From: Rhodobacteraceae bacterium UBA6213 | GTDB taxonomy: Bacteria > Pseudomonadota > Alphaproteobacteria > Rhodobacterales > Rhodobacteraceae | Length of the DNA: 64,000 nt | Reading direction: 5' to 3' | NCBI GenBank assembly: GCA_002421605.1 | Contig: DISJ01000013.1 | Span: 197,976 to 261,975 of the forward strand | In this document: in pieces, positions 7,705-14,951 of the stretch | How the letters are laid out: each line of letters opens with the position of its first letter | Position numbering within the stretch: position 1 is the first letter of the stretch | Translations under genes and position numbers: made by a program | The notes under the pieces: generated by a model | What the model was told of the DNA's origin: nothing | What the model saw: only the letters and a program-made list of their open reading frames with translations | Databases searched by the model: none

Positions 7705-8718
7705 TTAGCGGTGCCAGTGTTCCATCGGCAATCCGGGAACCGGGCTTCGAAACCACGGAATGCAGGTTCCACGCAGCGACCCGATATAGACGTTGCGCAG
7801 GTCAGGCCCACCAAAGGTAACCGACGCAAACCACGGCGCAATGCGCCCGCCGCAGGCGAGCATCAGTTCGGGCGTAACCGCATCTTGCTCGAACGCGGCA
7901 TAAAGCGCTGCGGACGGGCCGGGCGCGTCATCATCAAGGATCACCCGAAATTCGCCCTCGGGTGTGATCGCGAAAATGCGGTCTGACATCACATGCGTGC
8001 CCCAAAGGTTGCCGAAGGCGTCAAAGGCGATGCCGTCGATAAAGCCGCCGGTGTCGGCGGGCCCAAAGACTTCGCGCGCAGCTACCTTCGTGTCAGCACC
8101 GATGCGCAGCCGACTGATTCGGCGGCCCGAAGTTTCGACCACATATAGCCACTCTTCCTTGGCGTCGAAGCGGATTTCATTGGTAAATCGGAAACCGTCC
8201 GCCACGATCCGCGCGCCGCGCTCGTCTAGCACCGCCACATAACCGTCGGCGATATTGGGGCTGATTGCCTGCATCCAATTCTTGATTCGGGTGGAAATCG
8301 TCAGCCAGATCCGCCCTTTGCTATCGCGCAGCACAAAGTTGACCTTGCCGATTGGGGTACCATCAATGGTGTCGAGCAAAACCTCGCTGCGCCCGTCGCG
8401 AGACATTCGCTCTAGCCTGTCAGTGCCGAAATTCGAGATGAGAATCGAGCCATCAGCATCAAAGGCCAACCCATTGGGCAGCGTGCCTTGAGTAAAGCGC
8501 GCCGCAGCATCAGTGGTTGCGGCAAAGCGATCGTCATGCGTCTGCGTGATGAGTGTTTGCGTTCCGTTCGGTGCAATGTGCACCACCCCGCCGCGCGCAT
8601 CGGCCGACCAAAGCGAGCCATCGCGTTCAGCCAAAATGCACTCGGGGCGTTGCAAGCCTTCGCCGACAAAGGAAATGTTGGCCTCAGTCACGCTAAAGCC
8701 GTCGAGCGGGTTTTTCAT
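7705..8718 (-). CDS. SMP-30/gluconolactonase/LRE family protein
   Basis: A 337-residue six-bladed beta-propeller lactonase-type protein. The metal-site residues can be picked out by context: Glu in RPECILAERDGSLWSAD, Asn in LPNGLAFDADGSILISNFG, and Asp in FIDGIAFDAFGNLWGTHV. The family hydrolyses sugar lactones or other cyclic esters using one divalent cation. The start is the ATG at 8718, which overlaps the OsmC stop (ATGA). It is the last gene of the TRAP/cyclase/BKACE operon, where a ring-opening hydrolase would fit. The natural lactone is unknown. Confidence 0.82.
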   Translation of the reverse strand: MKNPLDGFSVTEANISFVGEGLQRPECILAERDGSLWSADARGGVVHIAPNGTQTLITQTHDDRFAATTDAAARFTQGTLPNGLAFDADGSILISNFGTDRLERMSRDGRSEVLLDTIDGTPIGKVNFVLRDSKGRIWLTISTRIKNWMQAISPNIADGYVAVLDERGARIVADGFRFTNEIRFDAKEEWLYVVETSGRRISRLRIGADTKVAAREVFGPADTGGFIDGIAFDAFGNLWGTHVMSDRIFAITPEGEFRVILDDDAPGPSAALYAAFEQDAVTPELMLACGGRIAPWFASVTFGGPDLRNVYIGSLRGTCIPWFRSPVPGLPMEHWHR

Positions 8719-9221
8719 AGTTCTTTCCAACCAGTCGGTGTTTTCATGCGATGACGGATAGTGTTTTGCCGCCCTAGCGTTTGCTCGATAAAGCATCCTT
8801 TTCGCGCGGCGTTGATAAGTGCGGCGACCTTGATTTCGGGGTCGTCGCTTTCAATTGCAACATCTACTTCAAAGCTGCGCGGCCCGGTTTCATAGATCCG
8901 CCCTTTTGCCTCCCAATCCCATTGCACGCGGGCATCAACCGTAAGGTTGGTAAGCGTTACGCCCATGCGTTTCGCAAAGGCCCGGATCTGGGTCATGATA
9001 CAACCGGTCAACCCGGCCACGAACAGCGCCAGCGGTGGTGGCGCGGTGCCGTCGCCGCCATGAAATGACCCTTCGTCGGTGGCCAGTTCGAACGGGCCTT
9101 CATTAAAGGGTTTGCGCATGTGCACGCGCAGATCATTGCGCATCTTGCCGCTGGCGGTGCCGTGGCAGTCGAATTGCACAAGCGCGCGCTGCATTGCAGC
9201 GCTGTCTTTCCCTTCGCTCAT
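8715..9221 (-). CDS. OsmC-family protein
   Basis: A 168-residue OsmC/Ohr-superfamily protein. The two conserved cysteines are present: Cys74 in FVAGLTGCIMTQIRAFAKRMG and Cys143 in RKGCFIEQTL. In characterised members these reduce organic peroxides. The ATG at 9221 overlaps the last base of the BKACE stop and its own stop overlaps the SMP-30 start, so it is tightly embedded in the operon. It may detoxify a reactive intermediate or by-product rather than serve general stress defence; that is inference from position. Confidence 0.82.
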   Translation of the reverse strand: MSEGKDSAAMQRALVQFDCHGTASGKMRNDLRVHMRKPFNEGPFELATDEGSFHGGDGTAPPPLALFVAGLTGCIMTQIRAFAKRMGVTLTNLTVDARVQWDWEAKGRIYETGPRSFEVDVAIESDDPEIKVAALINAARKGCFIEQTLGRQNTIRHRMKTPTGWKEL

Positions 9222-10159
9222 CAGAAAGCGACCCTGTCGCCACCCTTGAGGGCAAGCATCGCGCGCGCCTCGTCGGGGGTGGCCACTTCCATATCCAGCG
9301 TCTCGATGATGCTGCAGATCTTGGTGACCTGCTCGGCGTTGTTTGCGGCAAGTCGACCACGGCCGATATAGAGGCTGTCTTCCAGACCAACTCGCACGTT
9401 AGCGCCCTGCACCAGCGCCTGCGTCAATACCGGCATCTGATGGCGACCTGCGGCCAGAACCGACCAGTAGTAATCATCGCCAAAAAGGCGGTCGGCAGTG
9501 GATTTCATGAAGGTCACGTTTTCGGGGTCGGGGCCAATGCCTCCAAGAATGCCAAATATCGTTTGGATGAAAAATGGCGGCTTCAGCACACCCCGATCCG
9601 CCATGAACGCGAGGTTGTAGAGATGGCCAACATCATAGCACTCCAGCTCAAACCTTGTGCCGTGGCCTTCGCCCAGATCCTTCACCACCCGCTCGATATC
9701 GCGGAAGGTGTTGCGAAAGATGAAGTCGTCGCTGCCGCGCAGGAAGGGCTCTTCCCAATCAAATTTCCAGTCGCTGTATTTATCCGCCATAGGGTGAATG
9801 GAAAAGTTCATCGAGCCCATGTTGAGCGAGCACATCTCGGGGCTGGCGCGCAAGGGTGCGGCAAGACGTTGCTCGACCGTCATGCCCAATCCACCACCGG
9901 TTGTGATGTTGATGACCGCATTGGTGGCTTGCTTGATTACCGGCAGAAACTGCATGAACACCTCGGGGTCGGGCGTTGGGCGCCCAGTTTCGGGGTCGCG
10001 TGCATGCAGATGCAGGATAGAGGCTCCGGCGTTTGCCGCAGCGATTGCCTGCTCGGCAATATCGGCCGGTTTGTAGGGCAAGGAGGCCGACATGGTCGGG
10101 GTGTGAATGCCACCCGTAACGGCACAGGTGATGATGATCTTGCGGGGCGATTTCGCCAT
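9221..10159 (-). CDS. BKACE family beta-keto acid cleavage enzyme (DUF849)
   Basis: A 312-residue TIM-barrel enzyme of the Kce/BKACE family. The family condenses a beta-keto acid with acetyl-CoA, giving acetoacetate and a shortened CoA ester. The family hallmarks are ITCAVTGG near the N-terminus, the Zn-ligand motif ASILHLHARDPETGRPTPD (His50, His52), and the GGGLGMTVEQR loop. The start at 10159 has a good AGGAGG upstream. It lies between the cyclase and OsmC genes in the TRAP operon. Substrate specificity differs widely within BKACE and cannot be read from the sequence alone; the cyclase and lactonase neighbours suggest a cyclic or aromatic-derived beta-keto acid. Confidence 0.88.
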   Translation of the reverse strand: MAKSPRKIIITCAVTGGIHTPTMSASLPYKPADIAEQAIAAANAGASILHLHARDPETGRPTPDPEVFMQFLPVIKQATNAVINITTGGGLGMTVEQRLAAPLRASPEMCSLNMGSMNFSIHPMADKYSDWKFDWEEPFLRGSDDFIFRNTFRDIERVVKDLGEGHGTRFELECYDVGHLYNLAFMADRGVLKPPFFIQTIFGILGGIGPDPENVTFMKSTADRLFGDDYYWSVLAAGRHQMPVLTQALVQGANVRVGLEDSLYIGRGRLAANNAEQVTKICSIIETLDMEVATPDEARAMLALKGGDRVAF

Positions 10160-10219
10160 TTTCGGCCTCCTGTTTAGTCAATGCGCTTTTGCAAGCACTT
10201 GGAAAAGTTGGGAAAGAGA

Positions 10220-10990
10220 TCAGTCGTCAAGAATTGCCACGGCGCGCGTGAAGCCAGCCGATGCCGCCTTGATCTTGAAGGGAAAGCACGAAATCCGGAA
10301 TCCGGTGGCTGGCAGCTGATCGAGGTTGGTCAGCTTTTCGAGGTGGCAATACCCGATGTCCATGCTGGCCCGGTGGCCTTCCCAGACAATCGCCGGATCG
10401 TGGTTTTCCGCCCAGCGTTGGCGGGTGAAGGAGAACGGCGCATCCCAGCTCCAGCCATCGGTTCCGGTCACGCGCACGCCGCGCTCCAAAAGCCAAAGCG
10501 TGGCAGCGCGGCCCATGCCGCACCCTATATTCAGATAATCGGGTTTGCCATACGCATCGCCCGCGGCAGTGTTGACCACCACAATCTCAAGCGGCGCAAG
10601 TGTATGACCAATTCGGGTCAATTCGGTTTCGACCTCCTCGGGGGTAACGACATGGCCATCGGGCAGATGGCGAAAATCAAGCTTCACGCCGGGCTGAAAA
10701 CACCATTCAAGCGGCACTTCATCAATCGTGATCGCGCGCTCGCCGCCGTTCATGGTGGAATGGTGGTGGTAGGGCGCATCCAGATGCGTGCCGTTGTGCG
10801 TTTGTATCTGCAATAGCTCGATCGCCCAGCCCTCGCCGCCCGGCAACTGATCGGCAGTCATGCCGGGGAAGAACTGCAATACCTGCGCCGGGGTGTCTTT
10901 GTGCCCAAGGTAAGTGATCTTCGGCTCGTACCCCGGCGGGTCCGAGGCGATGCCGGTTTCGAGCGGGACCGAAAGGTCTATGATGCGCAT
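10220..10990 (-). CDS. Cyclase family metal-dependent hydrolase (kynurenine formamidase-like)
   Basis: A 256-residue protein of the cyclase/KynB superfamily. The metal-binding signature HNGTHLDAPYHH occupies residues 65-76. The characteristic central strands and GMGRAATLWLLERGVRVTGTDGWSWDAPF follow. Members hydrolyse amides or open and close rings (formylkynurenine, isatin, alkylidene lactones). I chose the ATG at 10990 (MRIIDLSVPL), the standard family N-terminus. The gene lies 13 bp after the TRAP permease stop and 60 bp before BKACE, so it is part of the operon. The substrate is unknown; the operon has no kynureninase, so tryptophan catabolism is unlikely. Confidence 0.82.
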   Translation of the reverse strand: MRIIDLSVPLETGIASDPPGYEPKITYLGHKDTPAQVLQFFPGMTADQLPGGEGWAIELLQIQTHNGTHLDAPYHHHSTMNGGERAITIDEVPLEWCFQPGVKLDFRHLPDGHVVTPEEVETELTRIGHTLAPLEIVVVNTAAGDAYGKPDYLNIGCGMGRAATLWLLERGVRVTGTDGWSWDAPFSFTRQRWAENHDPAIVWEGHRASMDIGYCHLEKLTNLDQLPATGFRISCFPFKIKAASAGFTRAVAILDD

Positions 10991-11003
10991 GAAAGGCCCT
11001 TTC

Positions 11004-12320
11004 TTACAAAATGCCGGTGGCAATGGCGGGAAAAGCGATGACCAGGATCAGGCAGAAGAGCATGATGAGCGCAAAAGGCGCGGCCCCGAGGAACACGTCG
11101 CCCAGCGACACGTCAGGGTCATCAAGCGCGCTTTTGATGACGTAAACCGAAATGCCAAGCGGCGGCGTCAGCAGCCCGATCTCTACCGCCAGCACTGTGA
11201 TGACCCCAAACCAGATCAGATCAATACCCAGCTGCTGCGCGATTGGCAGCACCAGCGGCAGTGTGATCAGCATGATGGAGGACGAGTCGAGAATCGTGCC
11301 GAGCATGATCAGGACCAGCACGAACACCGCCAAAAAGCCGTAGATGCCAAGATCAAGGCCGATGATCCACTCGGTCAGAAACACCGGCAACCCAGACATC
11401 GCCAACATGCGGCTATACATGGTCGCTGCAATGATCAGAAAGCAGATTGACGCGGTAATGTGCCCGGCTTCAAGCGTTACGCGCCAAAGCGCGTGCAGGT
11501 TCATGCGCCGCTTGGCAAAGGCAATGACAATTGCCCCGAGCGCGCCAATGGCCCCCGCCTCGGTGGGGGTGAAAACCCCACCGTAGATGCCGCCCAGAAC
11601 CAGCAAAATCAGCGCCACGATAGGTAAAAGCTTGGCGCTGGTATCGCTGATTGCGGCACCAAGGCTTCGGGGGCTTGAAACCTGCGGGGTCGCGCGCCCG
11701 GTAAAGCCGGGGAACAGCCGCACCATAACATAGATGCCAAGGCCAAAGGCAAATGCCAGTAGCAGCCCGGGGCCGATGCCTGCCATGAACAGCAACCCCA
11801 CTGATTGCTCGGACAAGATACCGTAAAGGATCATCAGCAGGCTGGGCGGTATCAACATGCCCAGCACCGACGATCCGGCCACAACGCCAGTTGCGAACCG
11901 CGCTGTATGCCCGGCGCGCACCATTTCGGGCACCGCAACTTTGGCGAACACAGCGGCCGATGCAATCGAGATGCCGGTGATGGCCGCAAAGATCGCATTG
12001 GCGCCGACCGTTGCAATGCCAAGCCCGCCCAGCACCCTGTGAAACGCCCGGTTGGCCACATCAAAGGTATCGCGCGCAATATCGGCACGGCTGACAACAA
12101 GGCCCATCAGCACGAACAGCGGCACCACGCCAAACAAGTAGCTCGATATCCCCTCGCGCGCCGCGAGTGACAGCACCCGCGCGGCGATTTGCGGATTGTC
12201 GCGCAGCATCCAGACGCCAAAAAAGCTGACCAACGCAAGTGCAATGGCCACGTGCATGCCAGACCAGATCAGCACGAGAATGCAGACCAGCGAGGCGAGA
12301 CCAATTTCGATGCCCGTCAT
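11004..12320 (-). CDS. TRAP transporter large permease subunit (DctM-type)
   Basis: A 438-residue protein with about 12 transmembrane segments and the DctM core motifs GISIASAAVFAKVAVPEM, LIPPSLLMILYGILSEQSVG, a central FTPTEAGAIGA loop and LLTPPLGISVYVIKS. It forms the substrate channel of a tripartite ATP-independent transporter driven by an ion gradient. Its ATG at 12320 overlaps the end of the small subunit. The normal partners DctQ and DctP lie directly upstream in the order P-Q-M. Confidence 0.92.
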   Translation of the reverse strand: MTGIEIGLASLVCILVLIWSGMHVAIALALVSFFGVWMLRDNPQIAARVLSLAAREGISSYLFGVVPLFVLMGLVVSRADIARDTFDVANRAFHRVLGGLGIATVGANAIFAAITGISIASAAVFAKVAVPEMVRAGHTARFATGVVAGSSVLGMLIPPSLLMILYGILSEQSVGLLFMAGIGPGLLLAFAFGLGIYVMVRLFPGFTGRATPQVSSPRSLGAAISDTSAKLLPIVALILLVLGGIYGGVFTPTEAGAIGALGAIVIAFAKRRMNLHALWRVTLEAGHITASICFLIIAATMYSRMLAMSGLPVFLTEWIIGLDLGIYGFLAVFVLVLIMLGTILDSSSIMLITLPLVLPIAQQLGIDLIWFGVITVLAVEIGLLTPPLGISVYVIKSALDDPDVSLGDVFLGAAPFALIMLFCLILVIAFPAIATGIL

Positions 12321-12874
12321 AGCGCCGCCCATGGGCGCGCAGCGCGATATATAAGCGCCAGTGCACGCATTACGAAAACGGTGAACAAAAGCGTCGCCCC
12401 AATCAGCACGATCAGGTGCACCGGCCAGATCGGCGCAAGAAACTGCCCCACCGCACCCACCATTTCTCGACGGCCATAACTGCGTTGAAACAGCGGCAGA
12501 AACGCGGTGATGAGCACACCGACCAGAAAGGCCCCTGCACCGTGCAGCAGCGCGTCCAGCACATCCGCAAACCGTGGGTGATACCGGCGCACCAGCGTGA
12601 GAAGCGCGTCCGAACGGGTCAGCTTATCGCGTGAAAGCGTGTTGGCGATTTGCAGAAAGACAATCGCCAAAATCGACATCGCCACAATCTCGGGCACCCC
12701 TGCAATCGGGTGGCCAAAACCGAACCGCCCAATCACATCGGCCGTAATCAGCGCCATGATGCCCAGAATGCAGAGCGTGCCTAGCGTGCTTGCCAGAACC
12801 GTAAGCCTGTCGAGCAGCTTTGCGGCCACGTCAAAAGCGCGAACGCCCGTTCGCAGATCAACGAGTGTTGACAT
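12317..12874 (-). CDS. TRAP transporter small permease subunit (DctQ-type)
   Basis: A 185-residue protein with four hydrophobic helices, including TLGTLCILGIMALITADVIGR and a family-typical GVPEIVAMSILAIVFLQIA. DctQ proteins are obligatory partners of the large permease. The start is the ATG at 12874 with GGGAGGA ahead of it; frames starting earlier would run into the DctP-DctQ spacer. The stop overlaps the DctM start (ATGA). Confidence 0.88.
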   Translation of the reverse strand: MSTLVDLRTGVRAFDVAAKLLDRLTVLASTLGTLCILGIMALITADVIGRFGFGHPIAGVPEIVAMSILAIVFLQIANTLSRDKLTRSDALLTLVRRYHPRFADVLDALLHGAGAFLVGVLITAFLPLFQRSYGRREMVGAVGQFLAPIWPVHLIVLIGATLLFTVFVMRALALIYRAARPWAAL

Positions 12875-12930
12875 GGTGTCCTCCCAAATGGGTGGGCCGG
12901 GGTGGCGCTTGGCGCACCCCGGCATTCGCC

Positions 12931-13998
12931 TTAGCGCATCGACCAGTCACGCGGCAGCGTAACCCCGGCGGCTTTCAGTGCCGCAACGTAGGCGTTCAAC
13001 ACTTCGGCTCCGGCAAGACCCTGAGCATCGGCATCTTTAGCCCATGCCCCGGGGACATCGGGCAGCGCTGCCGCCCAACGGGCTTTTTCGGCATCGCTCA
13101 GCATGGTCACTTTTGAAGGATCAGTTCCACCAAGCGTGGTCATCGCCGCGACCACGCGCTCTGATTGTTCAGCAAGGTAGGCATCGGTGTAGGCCTCGGC
13201 GCCCTTACGCAGTGCATCTTGAACAACGGCGGGTTGCGCATCGAACCAGTCTTTGTTGGCGACCAGCGACCCGGCATATTGCGCGCCAAAATCGGTGACG
13301 GTCACATAAGGTGCTACCTCTTGCAGCTTGGCCGGGGCTGCGGCGGTGGGAAACACGATCACGCCTTCAAACACACCGGTCTGCAAGTCATTGTAATATG
13401 TGGTCAGGTTGCCTGCCACACCAACGGCGCCGGTTCCCTCCAGCCAGTTCACCGCAGCACCCGGCGCGGCGATACGGTGGCCGTTGAGGTCATCCATAGA
13501 AGTGACGGGGAAGTTCGTCATCAGGACGTAGTTATCAAGCGCAAACCCACCGCCCAGATACTCCAGCCCGTATTTCTCCCACGACGTGGTCATGCCAGGA
13601 ACCGTGTCATGCAGATCATCCATGACCTGCATCACAAGGTTCGGATCAGACGGCCCGAAGGGGGTGTAATAGGTGACGTTTTGCAGCGGCAGCGACGTAG
13701 GTTCAAACACCGTGGGAACGGCGCCCACTTCTGCAAGGCCATCCTCGATCGCCTCAAGCTCGCCGCCCACCGCTGCCAGTGTGCCGCCATAGGCTTCGGT
13801 CCAATTGATGGTGTAGCCCGACCCGTCAAGCGCTGCGTTTACGGTCGGAATATAGGTTTCAGTCAGGTGCTTGACCCAGAGAAAAATCGGCGGGTGGCCG
13901 TTGACCAGCGTGACGTTGATAGTTTGCGCCTGCGCGGCCATCGGCTGCGCAAGAACTGCAGCAATCGCCCCTGCGGCGAGGGTTAGTTTGTTCTTCAT
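12931..13998 (-). CDS. TRAP transporter periplasmic substrate-binding protein (DctP-type)
   Basis: A 355-residue secreted receptor. Residues 1-24 are a signal peptide ending AQPMAAQAQ. The mature part starts TINVTLVNGHPPIFLWVKHL and carries TRAP receptor landmarks, including NFPVTSMDDLNGHRIAAPGAAVNWLEGTGAV followed by YNDLQTGVFEGVIVF. It captures the operon's substrate and delivers it to DctQM. A GGGAGGATACG site precedes the ATG at 13998. The canonical carboxylate-clamp Arg should lie near NGHRIAAPG, which fits an organic acid ligand. The precise ligand is unknown. Confidence 0.9.
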   Translation of the reverse strand: MKNKLTLAAGAIAAVLAQPMAAQAQTINVTLVNGHPPIFLWVKHLTETYIPTVNAALDGSGYTINWTEAYGGTLAAVGGELEAIEDGLAEVGAVPTVFEPTSLPLQNVTYYTPFGPSDPNLVMQVMDDLHDTVPGMTTSWEKYGLEYLGGGFALDNYVLMTNFPVTSMDDLNGHRIAAPGAAVNWLEGTGAVGVAGNLTTYYNDLQTGVFEGVIVFPTAAAPAKLQEVAPYVTVTDFGAQYAGSLVANKDWFDAQPAVVQDALRKGAEAYTDAYLAEQSERVVAAMTTLGGTDPSKVTMLSDAEKARWAAALPDVPGAWAKDADAQGLAGAEVLNAYVAALKAAGVTLPRDWSMR

Positions 13999-14043
13999 CG
14001 TATCCTCCCATTGGATGTTTCGAGGCCTCCTCGCCCCGTTTCT

Positions 14044-14712
14044 TCAGTCGTCCTTTGGTCGCATGGCGAGCGCACGAATGCCCGCCGCCGCGAAAATTTT
14101 CGCTTCTTCGATTGCCTGGTTCACATCGTCATCGTGGCAAGCGCCCTCTGACAAGTCCCCCGCGCGCCCCGTTCGACCCATCAAGGACAGTGCAATCGAC
14201 ACCGCAAACAGATAGCCGCGCACCGCATCCTTTTGCGCCAGACCCGGTACTGCATCGACGAACCGCGCGATGAATACCTGCGCGATGTCATTGTAGTTTT
14301 GCGCTGTCAGGCGACGCGAACGTTCGTCGGTGCCCGCTGCGACGTAAACTAGCAAGCGCGCATAGCGCTGACCGTCGCGCGTGGAATCGTGCCCAAACTC
14401 GATCGTCGGGCGCAAGAACGCCTCTAGCAAAGCTTCCAGCGACGGTGCGGTGGTTAGGGCCTCAAGGTCGGCCAAAAGCGCGCGGCGGCGGCCGTTGATT
14501 TCAGCGGCGCGGCGCTCTACCACGCGCGCAAATAGCTGCTCCTTGCTGCCAAAGTAGTAGTGCAGAAGCGCCGCGTTGACCCCGGCACCCGCCGCAATGG
14601 CGCGCGTTGTCGTGCCGTGAAAGCCGTTTTCCGAAAACTCCGCCTCGGCCGCGTCAAGCAAGCTTTCGGCGGCATCTTGCGGTGAGTCGAGCGTGGTCAG
14701 GGTGCTGGCCAT
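14044..14712 (-). CDS. TetR-family transcriptional regulator of the TRAP/BKACE operon
   Basis: A 222-residue TetR-type repressor. The N-terminal HTH is clear: AAESLLDAAEAEFSENGFHGTTTRAIAAGAGVNAALLHYYFGSKEQLF (about 13-60). The C-terminal ligand domain resembles the group with conserved RLLVYVAAGTDERSRRL. It is on the same strand as the TRAP operon, 45 bp upstream of the DctP gene, so it is probably the first gene of that operon and regulates it together with itself. AT-rich TAATTAA repeats lie just upstream of the start. Confidence 0.85.
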   Translation of the reverse strand: MASTLTTLDSPQDAAESLLDAAEAEFSENGFHGTTTRAIAAGAGVNAALLHYYFGSKEQLFARVVERRAAEINGRRRALLADLEALTTAPSLEALLEAFLRPTIEFGHDSTRDGQRYARLLVYVAAGTDERSRRLTAQNYNDIAQVFIARFVDAVPGLAQKDAVRGYLFAVSIALSLMGRTGRAGDLSEGACHDDDVNQAIEEAKIFAAAGIRALAMRPKDD

Positions 14713-14733
14713 GGCGTTCTCATGCTTAGGGAA

Positions 14734-14756
14734 TAATTAATCATGCGCTTAATTAA
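14734..14756 (-). promoter_or_regulatory. Candidate TetR operator (TAATTAA repeats)
   Basis: Two TAATTAA elements (14734-14740 and 14750-14756) are separated by 9 bp, about 22-44 bp upstream of the tetR start. The second extends to the self-complementary TTAATTAA. The AT-rich block stands out in GC-rich surroundings and probably holds the -10 region. Operator function is inferred from position and symmetry. Confidence 0.45.
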
Positions 14757-14822
14757 CGCTACGTTCGCACATGCCGTGTTGTCAACCATGGGTTTTGGTG
14801 CGCAATCGGCGAAAAGGCAAAC

Positions 14823-14851
14823 CGACCCAGACACGTGCGATGTCTGGGTCG
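14823..14851 (-). terminator. Hairpin downstream of the RND operon, likely terminator
   Basis: A perfect 11-bp inverted repeat, CGACCCAGACA (14823-14833) and TGTCTGGGTCG (14841-14851), with a 7-nt loop. It lies 100 bp past the end of the RND permease gene. Read on the minus strand it is followed by GGTTTGCCTTTT, a weak U-tract. It may serve the RND operon only, as the tetR promoter region begins about 90 bp beyond. Confidence 0.5.
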
Positions 14852-14951
14852 AATAGCAGTATAATTGCGTATGTTCAGATGCTTAAAGCTCAGCCCCGGG
14901 GTGCTTCTACTGTTGTCCACCCCTCGCCGCGCCGTCCATTTTACAACGCCC

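Noticed and set aside
9194..10177. Long plus-strand open frame opposite the BKACE gene
   Set aside because: Antisense to a clear enzyme, with skewed composition and no family match; open only because of high GC content.
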